Below, in pieces: positions 1 through 6,618 of a DNA stretch of 20,473 nt. Under the pieces are notes generated by a model. The model was not told the DNA's origin and did no database searches. It saw only the letters and a list, made by a program, of their open reading frames with translations. The stretch spans positions 1 to 20,473 of the forward strand of contig JAEYYV010000207.1 of the NCBI GenBank assembly GCA_023428295.1, read 5' to 3'. Source of the stretch: Pseudomonadota bacterium. Lineage in GTDB: Bacteria; Myxococcota_A; Polyangia; Haliangiales; Haliangiaceae. The position numbers were made by a program, and so were the translations under genes. The number at the start of each line of letters is the position of its first letter. Position 1 is the first letter of the stretch.

Positions 1-1002
1 GTGTGGGCGCCTCCGCCTTCGCATGCACCTGGGCCCGCCGTGCTCGCGGCCCCGTCGCAGCCGATCCAGGGGGTCGACGCCACCGCGACGGGCGAGCGAG
101 TCCTCGCCACGCCCGCGAGGCGCAAGCTCGCGCGACAGATGGGCGTAGAGATCGGTCGCGTTCCGGCGACCGGCAAACACGGCCGCGTCACCACCGAGGA
201 CGTGAAGCGCTACCAGCAGAACGGCCCCACGCAGTCCGCGGGCACGCAGCTCGTGAAGGCCCAGCACGCGCCCGTGTCGATCGCGCGCGATCCGATGGGC
301 CTCGAAGAGCGCATCCCGCTGCGTGGGATGCGCAAGAAGATCAGCGAAGCGATGTCGCGCGCGGTCCACACCGCCGCGCACTTCACGTACGTCGAAGAGA
401 TCGACATGCCCGAGCTCGTCGCCGTTCGCGATCGCGCGAAGGCGCGCGCGTCCGAGCGCGGAGTGAAGCTGAACTACCTGCCCTTCATCGTGAAGGCGGT
501 GGTCTCGGGCCTGAAGAAGTGGCCGCAGCTGAACGCGTCGCTCGACGAGACGACGCAAGAGATCGTTCGCAAGAAGTACTATCACGTCGGGATCGCGGCC
601 CAGGGCCCGAACGGCCTCGTGGTCACCACCGTGCGCGATGCGGACATGCGCTCGATCTTCGATCTCTCGCGCGAGATCGATCGGCTCGGCGAGGCGGTCC
701 GCACCAACACCGCCACGCGCGACGACCTGACGGGCTCGACGTTCACGATCTCGTCGCTCGGCAAGCTCGGCGGTGTGCTCGCGACGCCGATCATCAACTT
801 CCCCGAGGTCGCGATCGTCGGCGTGCACAAGATCGAAGAGAAGCCGGCGGTCCGCAACGGACAGATCGTGATCCGTCACTTGATGAACCTGTCGATCAGC
901 GTCGACCACCGCCTCGCCGATGGCTGGGACGGCGCGATGTTCCTCCAGGACGTCAAGGCGCTCCTGGAGGACCCCACCACGATGTTCATGGAGATGATCT
1001 GA
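1..1002 (+). CDS. 2-oxoacid dehydrogenase E2 component (dihydrolipoyl acyltransferase), 5'-partial
   Basis: E2 core enzyme of a pyruvate or branched-chain 2-oxoacid dehydrogenase complex; it moves the acyl group from lipoyl-lysine to CoA in the cytoplasm. Of the 333 visible residues, a Pro/Ala linker (1-30) leads into a peripheral subunit-binding domain (about 34-70, starting ATPARRKLARQMGVEIG and ending near GKHGRVTTEDV). The catalytic domain runs from about 100 to the end. The active-site signature DHRLADG (His303, Asp307) is intact. No lipoyl domain is present although every E2 needs one, and the frame is open from base 1. The GTG at base 1 is therefore probably an internal Val codon, with the true start left of the window. 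E1-alpha, LipB and E3 occur downstream. The BCKDH-like E1-alpha favours a branched-chain complex, but the substrate is not provable here. Confidence 0.93.
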   Translation: MWAPPPSHAPGPAVLAAPSQPIQGVDATATGERVLATPARRKLARQMGVEIGRVPATGKHGRVTTEDVKRYQQNGPTQSAGTQLVKAQHAPVSIARDPMGLEERIPLRGMRKKISEAMSRAVHTAAHFTYVEEIDMPELVAVRDRAKARASERGVKLNYLPFIVKAVVSGLKKWPQLNASLDETTQEIVRKKYYHVGIAAQGPNGLVVTTVRDADMRSIFDLSREIDRLGEAVRTNTATRDDLTGSTFTISSLGKLGGVLATPIINFPEVAIVGVHKIEEKPAVRNGQIVIRHLMNLSISVDHRLADGWDGAMFLQDVKALLEDPTTMFMEMI

Positions 1003-1015
1003 TAGTCTGGACGCC

Positions 1016-2698
1016 GTGCGGCAGAACGAGCGGAACACGACGATCGCCGACGGTGGTGAAGGCTTCACCGACGGCCCCCAGGAGAGTTGGTATCTGATCG
1101 TTTCGGGGAGCGACGAGAGCTCCCGGGTCGTCCCGCTCCACGACGGCGAAGAGGTCATCTTCGGGCGGCAGAGCGAGTCGACGGTCCAGCTCGAGCACGA
1201 GCGCGTCTCGCGCCGTCACGCCGCCGTGCGGCGCTATGGCAACCAGATCGTCGTCGAGGATCTCGGGAGCCGCAACGGAACGCTCGTCAACGGCCAACCC
1301 ACCACCGGCCCGCGCCGCCTCTCGGTCGGCGACGTGATCCAGGTCGGGCCCGGTAGCGCGATCGTCGCGTCGTCGAGCGTCGCGCGAGCATCGCGTCAGA
1401 TCGGCACCATCACGGAGCTCGAGGATCGCTTCGCCGCGGAGGTCGATCGCGCCACGCGCTACCACCGTCCGCTCGGGCTCGTGATGCTGCGCATCGAGGG
1501 GCCGATCGAGCAGATGACGGAGCACGTCGAGTCGTTCGCGCGCCAGCTGCGGCGCATGGATCTGCTCGCGGAGTACGGCTCCGAGGAGCTCGCCATCGTG
1601 CTGCCCGAGTCCAATCGCGATGCGACGCGCTCGGTGGCGATTCGCGCGAAGGCGGTGCCGCCGGGACTCGTCGCATCGACAGGCATCGCGGCGTATCCCG
1701 AGGATGGATCGAGCGTGGGCGAGCTCATCGGAGTCGCGCGCGATCGCTTGCGTGGCATCGATCGCTCGACGCGTCCGGGCGCCGAGCCGCCGCAGCCGGT
1801 GATCGCGGATCCGCTGATGAAGCAGGTGCTGGTGCTCGCGCATCGCGTGGCGCCATCGCCGATCACGGTGCTCGTTCGCGGCGAGACGGGCGCTGGCAAG
1901 GAAGTCGTCGCCGAGCTGATCCACAAGGCGAGCCCGCGCAAGAGCGGGCCGTTCATTCGCCTCTCGTGCGCAGCGCTGTCCGAAGCGATCGTCGAGAGCG
2001 AGCTGTTCGGTCACGACCAGAAGCCGGGCTTCTTCGAGGTGGCGGCGGGCGGCACGTTGCTGCTCGACGAGATCGGCGAGTTGCCGATGTCCACGCAGGC
2101 GAAGCTGTTGCGCGTGATCGAGACCCGCAAGGTCGTGCGCATCGGCGGCACCACGGAGATCCCCGTCGACGTGCGCCTCATCTGCGCGTCCAATCGCGAC
2201 CTCGAGACGGAGGTCGCGCGCGGTCGCTTTCGCGAGGACCTCTACTTTCGCGTCAGCGGCTTCGTGATCCCGGTGCCACCGCTGCGCGATCGCAAGACGG
2301 AGATCGGGCCGCTCGCCGCGTTCTTCGCGGAGCAGCTCTCGCCCGACGGACGCACGGCGACGGTGACGCCCGACGCGCTGCGCGTGCTCGAAGCACACGA
2401 CTGGCCGGGTAACGTGCGCGAGCTCCGCAACGCCATCGAGCGCGCGCTCGTGCTGAGCGGCGGCGCACCGATCGAGCCCGCGCATCTTCCCGATCGCTTG
2501 CTCGAGCGGATCTCCGTGGGCAGCAGCGACGCGCCCGCCATCGACGTGCGCCAACGCGTCGCTGATGTCGAGCGGACGAGCGTGCTCGACGCGCTCGAGT
2601 CGACGAAAGGCAATCAGACCAAAGCGGCCAAGAAGCTCGGGATCTCGCGGTTCGCGCTGATCCGCCTCATGGACAAGCACGACCTCAAGAAGCGCTGA
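1016..2698 (+). CDS. FHA / degenerate GGDEF / AAA+ / Fis-type HTH transcriptional regulator lacking GAFTGA
   Basis: A 560-residue regulator of enhancer-binding-protein build. An FHA domain spans about 45-118 (FGRQSES, RVSRRHA, GSRNGTLVNG are typical phosphothreonine-loop motifs). A GGDEF-like fold follows at about 130-245; its signature is eroded to YGSEEL and the metal-binding region is changed, so cyclase activity is unlikely. The AAA+ domain (about 261-440) has Walker A GETGAGKE, Walker B TLLLDEIGEL and an arginine-finger region FREDLYFR. A Fis-type helix-turn-helix lies at about 517-558 (KGNQTKAAKKLGISRFALIR). ELFGH is followed almost directly by GFFEVAAGGT, so the GAFTGA loop that contacts sigma-54 is absent. 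The GTG start lies 13 bp after the E2 stop, suggesting co-transcription. No clear Shine-Dalgarno is visible; a TAGTCT hexamer sits seven bases upstream. FHA suggests input from a Ser/Thr kinase; targets are unknown. Confidence 0.9.
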   Translation: MRQNERNTTIADGGEGFTDGPQESWYLIVSGSDESSRVVPLHDGEEVIFGRQSESTVQLEHERVSRRHAAVRRYGNQIVVEDLGSRNGTLVNGQPTTGPRRLSVGDVIQVGPGSAIVASSSVARASRQIGTITELEDRFAAEVDRATRYHRPLGLVMLRIEGPIEQMTEHVESFARQLRRMDLLAEYGSEELAIVLPESNRDATRSVAIRAKAVPPGLVASTGIAAYPEDGSSVGELIGVARDRLRGIDRSTRPGAEPPQPVIADPLMKQVLVLAHRVAPSPITVLVRGETGAGKEVVAELIHKASPRKSGPFIRLSCAALSEAIVESELFGHDQKPGFFEVAAGGTLLLDEIGELPMSTQAKLLRVIETRKVVRIGGTTEIPVDVRLICASNRDLETEVARGRFREDLYFRVSGFVIPVPPLRDRKTEIGPLAAFFAEQLSPDGRTATVTPDALRVLEAHDWPGNVRELRNAIERALVLSGGAPIEPAHLPDRLLERISVGSSDAPAIDVRQRVADVERTSVLDALESTKGNQTKAAKKLGISRFALIRLMDKHDLKKR

Positions 2699-2736
2699 GC
2701 TTCATACTCCGCAACGTTTTCGTTACGGTTCGCAAC

Positions 2737-3393
2737 GTGGGGTTCATGATCCGCCCTCAGCCTCACCGCATGCGCACTATCCTGTTGTTGCTGGTTGCTG
2801 CCGGCTGCTCGTCCTCTGCTTCTACTGGCACCACCATGCCCGAGCCCGCGCCCGTCGTGGAGCCGGAGCCCGTCGTCGCCGAAGAGCCCGAGGAAGAACC
2901 GGTCGTGAAAGAGGAGCCGAAGAACCTCGAGATCCAGCGGAACGTGATCCGCCTCAAGCGTGGAACGCGGATCAAGTTCGCCACCAACTCGGCGGCGCTC
3001 GAGCCCGAGTCGAACGAGATCCTCGACGAGGTCGCGTCGGTCCTGTCGCAGAACGAGCGCATTCGCGTGCGCGTCGAGGGCCACACCGACAACACCGGCA
3101 ACGCGGACAAGAACAAGGAGCTGTCCTCCGCGCGCGCGTCGAGCGTGAAGGACTACCTCGCGTCGAAGGGCATCGCGACCGAGCGCCTCGAGAGCACCGG
3201 CTGCGGACAAGATGTTCCCGCCGCCGATAACGGTACCGAGGACGGCAAGGCGGAGAACCGCCGCGTCGAGTTCGTCATCCTCCGCAAGCGCCGCGTCGTC
3301 GAGCCGTGCCGCCTGTACAAGTGGGGCGAGGGCCGTCGTCAGCGCGGCGAGAGCGCGGACGCTGGTGGCGAAACGGCTCCGGCCACCCCGTAG
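2737..3393 (+). CDS. OmpA-family peptidoglycan-binding lipoprotein
   Basis: Outer-membrane lipoprotein predicted to bind peptidoglycan through a C-terminal OmpA domain. From the GTG at 2737 it has 218 residues: a basic n-region, hydrophobic stretch ILLLLVAAGC with lipidated Cys24, an acidic Glu/Pro/Val-rich spacer (35-62) and the OmpA domain (about 68-182). The domain shows VEGHTDNTG, the LSSARASSVKDYL helix, GIATERLESTGCG and the closing NRRVEFVI. A short basic tail follows, rich in Arg/Lys and Gly. Alternative starts are ATG 2746 and ATG 2770; 2770 leaves a minimal 13-residue signal peptide and is equally credible. No strong Shine-Dalgarno helps decide. The gene follows the FHA regulator by 38 bp and may be on the same transcript. 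The exact partner or process is unknown; the Pal-like role is inferred from the domain. Confidence 0.9.
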   Translation: MGFMIRPQPHRMRTILLLLVAAGCSSSASTGTTMPEPAPVVEPEPVVAEEPEEEPVVKEEPKNLEIQRNVIRLKRGTRIKFATNSAALEPESNEILDEVASVLSQNERIRVRVEGHTDNTGNADKNKELSSARASSVKDYLASKGIATERLESTGCGQDVPAADNGTEDGKAENRRVEFVILRKRRVVEPCRLYKWGEGRRQRGESADAGGETAPATP

Positions 3394-3466
3394 CTCGAGA
3401 TTTGGTCTCGGCCGACCCGGCCGACATCGATGGGGGCTGGTCGAACCGCTCCCGTACGTGTGGGCC

Positions 3467-3484
3467 CCTGACACGCGTGTCAGG
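3467..3484. repeat. 18-bp perfect palindrome in the OmpA-lipoprotein intergenic region
   Basis: CCTGACACGCGTGTCAGG reads identically on both strands. The intergenic segment 3394-3572 (179 bp) holds this element and nothing else I can identify. Flanking GGG (3462-3464) and CCC (3485-3487) could extend a stem with a two-base bulge. It is 74 bp after the OmpA-type gene stop and 88 bp before the next start. No T-tract follows, so an intrinsic terminator is not clear. A dimeric-repressor operator or a Rho-independent-like RNA hairpin are both possible. Confidence 0.6.
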
Positions 3485-3572
3485 CCCTGGCGTCGAGCCG
3501 CCATCTCGTGGTGGCTAACGTCGCGGATCTCCTGATCCTAGGAATGGTCCCGACCCTGCTCTAGGGGAGGGC

Positions 3573-3941
3573 ATGCGTACTCTCCTCGCCGCCCTCGCCC
3601 TGACCTCCTCGCTCGTCTCCGCTGGCTGCTTCGCATGTGGCGGCTGGGATGGCGCGGACGACACGATGCTGAAAGCGGCGAACGGCGACGCCATCCTCGT
3701 CTGCGGCAACGGTGGCTTCTCCGCGATGCTCGCGAACGGCGACTTCGTCGAGGGTCGCGCCACCACGAACGTCGACGACCTCGGCGACGTGACGTACACG
3801 TACACCGTGGGCGAGACGGGTGCCGCGATCGAGTTCGGCGGCGAGTTCGCGGAGCGCGAGATGGACATCGTCGAGCGCGATCACGCGAACGTCCTCTGCG
3901 TGGACCTCGAGAGCCGCGCGTGGTGGCTCGCGCCCGAGTGA
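3573..3941 (+). CDS. small secreted lipoprotein of unknown function
   Basis: I do not recognise the family. The 122-residue product starts with a textbook lipoprotein signal, hydrophobic LLAALALTSSLVSAG followed by Cys19. The start ATG has a strong Shine-Dalgarno, GGGGAGGG, directly upstream (3564-3571). The mature part of about 104 residues is acidic and has Cys22, Cys44 and Cys109, of which two could form a disulfide. It contains alternating polar/hydrophobic stretches (DVTYTYTVGETGAAIEFGG) that suggest beta strands, and ends WWLAPE. There is no membrane segment beyond the signal. It lies between the OmpA-type lipoprotein and the E1-alpha gene on the same strand. A small periplasmic or outer-membrane-anchored beta protein is the most that can be said. 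Confidence 0.82.
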   Translation: MRTLLAALALTSSLVSAGCFACGGWDGADDTMLKAANGDAILVCGNGGFSAMLANGDFVEGRATTNVDDLGDVTYTYTVGETGAAIEFGGEFAEREMDIVERDHANVLCVDLESRAWWLAPE

Positions 3942-3973
3942 TCGCGTCCGCGTCGTGATGTAGAGTGCGCGGC

Positions 3974-5152
3974 ATGGCCGCTCCGCAGTCCTCGTCGTAC
4001 GACAAAGGCGCGTTCGCGTATTTCGACGGTGACGCCGAGACCAAAGCGCGCGGTCTCTTCCAGCTCGTACGCGAGGACGGCACGGCGGTCGACGAAGCCG
4101 CCATCGCCGACCTCGATCGCGCGCTCGCTCGCAAGCTGTTCGACGGCATGCTCCGCATTCGCGTGACCGACGCGCGCATGATGGCGCTCCAACGCCAGGG
4201 CCGCATCGGCTTCTACGGTGAAGCGATGGGCCAGGAGGCCGCGGTCGTCGGCTCGGCGGCGGCCTCCAAGCCTGACGATTGGATCGTCCCCGCGCTTCGC
4301 GAAGCAGGCGTCGGCCTGTTTCGCGGCATGACGCTCGACTCGTACATCGCCCAGATTTTCGGCAACGCGGCCGACCCCACCAAGGGCCGCCAGATGCCGT
4401 GTCACCCGTGCGATCGCGAGCATCACTACGTCGTGATGTCCTCGTGCGTGTCGACGCAGATCCCGCACGCCGTCGGCATCGCGATGGCCATGAAGATCAA
4501 GGGCGATCGCGACGTCGCGTGCTTCGGCTACATGGGTGATGGCGGCACGAGCGAAGGCGACTTCCACGTCGCGCTCAACTTCGCGGGCGTACAGAAGTGC
4601 CCCGTGGTCCTCATCTGCCAGAACAACCAGTGGGCCATCTCCACGCCCGGCTCGGTGCAAACCGCGGCGCAAACGATCGCGCTCAAGGGCCTCGGCTACG
4701 GCGTCGAAGCGATCCGCGCCGACGGCAACGACGTGCTCGCCGTCTATCACGCGGTCTCGTACGCCGCCGAGAAAGCGCGCCGTGGTGACGGCCCCACGTT
4801 CGTCGAGCTGCTCACGTATCGCGTGAGCGCACACTCGTCGTCCGACGATCCGTCTCGCTATCGCGACGAGAACGTCACCGAGGTCTGGCGCGGCCAGCGC
4901 GATCCGCTGCGTCGCTTCGAGGCGCTCCTCCTCGCGCGCGGCTTCCTCGCGCCGGGCGAGAGCGCCGAGCTCGCCACGACACTCGAGGCCGAGGTGCGCG
5001 ACGCGATCGCGCGGCAAGAAGCGATCGGCAAGCCGCAGCTCTCGACGCTCGTCGACGACGTGTACGAGACGCCGACGTGGAACCTCCGCGAGCAGCTCGC
5101 CGAGGTGGAGCGCGGCGCACGCCCGGCGAACCCGCACGACCACGGCCACTAA
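3974..5152 (+). CDS. 2-oxoacid dehydrogenase E1 component alpha subunit (branched-chain type)
   Basis: Thiamine-diphosphate-dependent E1-alpha; with E1-beta it decarboxylates a 2-oxoacid and passes the acyl group to the E2 lipoyl arm. The 392-residue protein (ATG 3974) has the full-length E1-alpha layout: GFYGEAMGQEA near 79-89, the ThDP/Mg motif GDGGTSEGD (188-196) closed after 26 residues by NN (217-218), then AISTPGS. The C-terminal loop HSSSDDPSRYR (287-297) matches the branched-chain family, where the equivalent loop reads HSTSDD; pyruvate-type E1 usually differs there. An in-frame GTG at 3965 adds three residues. No good Shine-Dalgarno is present; TAGAGT lies seven bases before the ATG. 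The stop TAA overlaps the convergent lipB stop. E1-beta is not in the window. Substrate preference is inferred from the motif only. Confidence 0.92.
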   Translation: MAAPQSSSYDKGAFAYFDGDAETKARGLFQLVREDGTAVDEAAIADLDRALARKLFDGMLRIRVTDARMMALQRQGRIGFYGEAMGQEAAVVGSAAASKPDDWIVPALREAGVGLFRGMTLDSYIAQIFGNAADPTKGRQMPCHPCDREHHYVVMSSCVSTQIPHAVGIAMAMKIKGDRDVACFGYMGDGGTSEGDFHVALNFAGVQKCPVVLICQNNQWAISTPGSVQTAAQTIALKGLGYGVEAIRADGNDVLAVYHAVSYAAEKARRGDGPTFVELLTYRVSAHSSSDDPSRYRDENVTEVWRGQRDPLRRFEALLLARGFLAPGESAELATTLEAEVRDAIARQEAIGKPQLSTLVDDVYETPTWNLREQLAEVERGARPANPHDHGH

Positions 5153-5814
5153 ACGGCGCGATCGACGCCGCGATCGATGCCGCGATCGAGCGTGGTCGCG
5201 AGCTCCTCGGCGAGCGCGACCTTGACCGCAGCGAAGTCCGCGGCGCCGAGCTGCTCGGCCATCGTCGACATCACGCTCGACTCGAACCCGCACGGGTTGA
5301 TCCGGCGGAAGTACGCGAGGTCGGTGGTCACGTTCAGCGCGAGGCCGTGAAACGTGACCCACTTGCGGCACGCGATGCCCATGGAGCACAGCTTCTTGCG
5401 ACCGAGCGGCGTGGAGGTCCACACGCCGGTCTTGCCTGGCTCGCGATCCGTGACGAGGCCGAAGCGCGTGCACGTGCGGATCACGGCCTCCTCGAGGTTG
5501 CGCAGGTACGCGTGCAGGTCGCGCTCCTTGCCCTCGCGGAGCAGAACGATCGGATACGCGACGAGCTGGCCGGGCCCGTGATAGGTCACGTCGCCGCCGC
5601 GCTCGATGCCGATCACCTCGACGTCGCCTGCATCGAGGACATTGCCCTCGGCCTCGCGACGTCGACCGAGCGTGAACACGTGCTCGTGCTCCACGAGCAA
5701 TAGCGTGTCGGGCACCTCGTCCTTCTGGCGCGCCTCGACAAGCGCGAGCTGCTTGGCCCACGCATCGCGGTACGAGATGCGCCCGAGGTCGACGACGCTC
5801 CAAGGAAGTGGCAC
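5149..5814 (-). CDS. lipB: octanoyl-[acyl-carrier-protein]-protein N-octanoyltransferase LipB
   Basis: LipB transfers octanoate from acyl carrier protein to lipoyl domains, the first step of lipoate attachment; LipA then inserts sulfur. The 221-residue length is usual. Family motifs appear in order: EHEHVFTLGRR (43-52), RGGDVTYHGPGQLVAYPI (72-89), KLCSMGIACRKWVTFHGLAL (141-160) and RINPCGF (171-177). The expected catalytic pair is Lys141 and Cys175. The start is GTG at 5814 with only a weak ribosome site. The last 12 residues are a degenerate tetrapeptide repeat, DRGI-DRGV-DRAV, encoded by a 12-bp tandem repeat. The stop overlaps that of E1-alpha by two bases, so the genes converge with no space between. 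Its position beside E1-alpha, E2 and E3 fits its role in activating the E2 lipoyl domain. lipA is not in the window. Confidence 0.96.
   Translation of the reverse strand: MPLPWSVVDLGRISYRDAWAKQLALVEARQKDEVPDTLLLVEHEHVFTLGRRREAEGNVLDAGDVEVIGIERGGDVTYHGPGQLVAYPIVLLREGKERDLHAYLRNLEEAVIRTCTRFGLVTDREPGKTGVWTSTPLGRKKLCSMGIACRKWVTFHGLALNVTTDLAYFRRINPCGFESSVMSTMAEQLGAADFAAVKVALAEELATTLDRGIDRGVDRAV
5158..5193. repeat. 12-bp tandem repeat, three copies, at the lipB 3' end
   Basis: Units GCGATCGACGCC, GCGATCGATGCC and GCGATCGAGCGT follow head to tail, differing at a few positions. On the minus strand they encode the C-terminal DRGI/DRGV/DRAV tetrads of LipB, just before its stop. The period is a whole number of codons, so expansion keeps the frame. 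Confidence 0.75.
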
Positions 5815-5823
5815 AGGGAGCGC

Positions 5824-5853
5824 TTACCACGGGTGGTGCGCGACGCCTATAAT
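5824..5853 (+). promoter_or_regulatory. probable sigma-70-type promoter with perfect TATAAT
   Basis: TATAAT at 5848-5853 stands out in a very GC-rich sequence. TTACCA at 5824-5829 matches four of six -35 consensus positions with an 18-bp spacer. The predicted transcription start is about 5859-5861, on or beside the GTG start of the following lipoprotein gene, implying a leaderless or near-leaderless mRNA. It occupies the 44-bp divergent gap with lipB. Confidence 0.55.
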
Positions 5854-5858
5854 GAGGC

Positions 5859-6251
5859 GTGCTTCGCCTCGCGCTCGTCGTGTCGTTCCTCGCCGCCTGT
5901 CAGACCAAACCGACGGAGAAGGCACCCGAGCCGACGCCCGCGCCCGCGCCCGCGCCTGCCGAGCCCACGCCCGCGCCGCCCGAGGCCCCCGTCGTCGATC
6001 TCGCGCCGTTCGCGAAGGACTGCAAGGAAGCCACGGACTGCGTGCTCGTGAAGCGCGCCGGATGCGATCCGTGCGCGTGTGCGGTGGATGCGATCGCGTC
6101 CAAAGAGATGGCGAAGTTCGACGAGGCTGCGGCCGCGCTCGACTGCGGCCAACCAGACCTCGATCGGATCATGGCGTGCGGTGGGTGCACGCCGAGCAAG
6201 GCGACGTGCACCGACGGTCGATGCGTGCTCGCAGAAGCCGCTACGCCGTAG
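5859..6251 (+). CDS. Cys-rich lipoprotein with Pro/Ala spacer
   Basis: A 130-residue predicted lipoprotein: hydrophobic LRLALVVSFLAA, then lipidated Cys14. A low-complexity spacer of Pro/Ala/Glu (about 18-44, repeats of PAPA) leads to a compact domain (about 50-125) with ten cysteines at 55, 61, 69, 72, 74, 96, 107, 110, 117 and 122. Notable clusters are CDPCAC and CGGC; the domain ends TCTDGRCVLAE. Spacing and even number suggest several disulfides or metal binding. I recall similar small Cys-rich domains in myxobacterial genomes but cannot name a family. The start is GTG with TGAGG four bases before it and a TATAAT box overlapping the site. Its last 11 bases overlap the convergent VOC gene. 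Confidence 0.82.
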   Translation: MLRLALVVSFLAACQTKPTEKAPEPTPAPAPAPAEPTPAPPEAPVVDLAPFAKDCKEATDCVLVKRAGCDPCACAVDAIASKEMAKFDEAAAALDCGQPDLDRIMACGGCTPSKATCTDGRCVLAEAATP

Positions 6252-6618
6252 GTTTGGGCAGCTCCTGCCAGAAGATGACCCGGTTGTGGAACGGGTCGCC
6301 GATGCTCATCTCGCGATTGCCCCACTCCTGATCGTGGAAGCCGGGCCGCGCGTGCGGGTACTTCTTGGCGTTGAGCGCTTTGCACAGCGCTTCGACATCG
6401 TCGCATCGGATGCGCACCGAGCCGCCCGGCGCTGCGTCGCCGTGATGCTCGCTGAGATGGATCACCGCGTCGCCGAGGCGAAGGCCCATGTACAGCGGCA
6501 TGGTCGGCTCGAAGCGATGCTCGAACGTGACCTCGAAGCCGAGGAAGCCCACGTAGAACTCCTTCGCCTTCGCCTCGTCGAAGCTGCGAAAGATCGGCGT
6601 GCAGGCGCCGTACGTCAT
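6241..6618 (-). CDS. VOC-superfamily (glyoxalase/bleomycin-resistance fold) protein
   Basis: A 125-residue single-domain protein of the vicinal-oxygen-chelate superfamily. It shows the paired beta-alpha-beta-beta-beta pattern: an N-terminal module with FRSFDEAKAKEFYVGFLGF, then MGLRLGDAVIHLSEHHGD, and a second module with SVRIRCDDVEAL, HDQEWGNREMSIGDPFHNRV and the closing IFWQ. This arrangement is closest to bleomycin-resistance-type and glyoxalase-like members, but the substrate cannot be assigned; drug binding is not implied. The start ATG overlaps the lpdA stop in ATGA, so the two are probably translationally coupled. Its 3' end overlaps the Cys-rich lipoprotein gene by 11 bp on the opposite strand. 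Confidence 0.88.
   Translation of the reverse strand: MTYGACTPIFRSFDEAKAKEFYVGFLGFEVTFEHRFEPTMPLYMGLRLGDAVIHLSEHHGDAAPGGSVRIRCDDVEALCKALNAKKYPHARPGFHDQEWGNREMSIGDPFHNRVIFWQELPKPTA

Noticed and set aside
986..2680. Long minus-strand open frame opposite the FHA regulator
   Set aside because: It is antisense to a protein with clear domains; its Arg/Ala/Asp-rich low-complexity content is typical of antisense frames in GC-rich genomes.
2711..2737. GCAACG repeat and AACGTTTTCGTT dyad before the OmpA-type gene, as a promoter or operator
   Set aside because: Elements are short and no -35/-10 pair with good spacing could be set; retained only as part of the TANNNT observation.
3425..3515. Possible tRNA or tRNA remnant on the minus strand (GGTTCGA motif; the plus-strand reading SNRSRTCGP resembles false ORFs over tRNA genes)
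   Set aside because: The only stem around GGTTCGA leaves a ten-base loop, and no anticodon arm, D arm or acceptor pairing could be built.
3306..3518. Plus-strand ORF of 70 codons overlapping the OmpA-type gene end
   Set aside because: No ribosome site, mostly in another frame of a real gene, and composition is like shadow frames.
5809..5823. TGGCAC with GG-N10-GC spacing, like a sigma-54 promoter
   Set aside because: The -12 element is GCGCT rather than TTGCA, the match overlaps the lipB start, and GG-N10-GC is frequent in GC-rich DNA.
3881..5830. 649-codon minus-strand frame over E1-alpha and lipB
   Set aside because: Antisense to E1-alpha and in a different frame from lipB; no domain seen.
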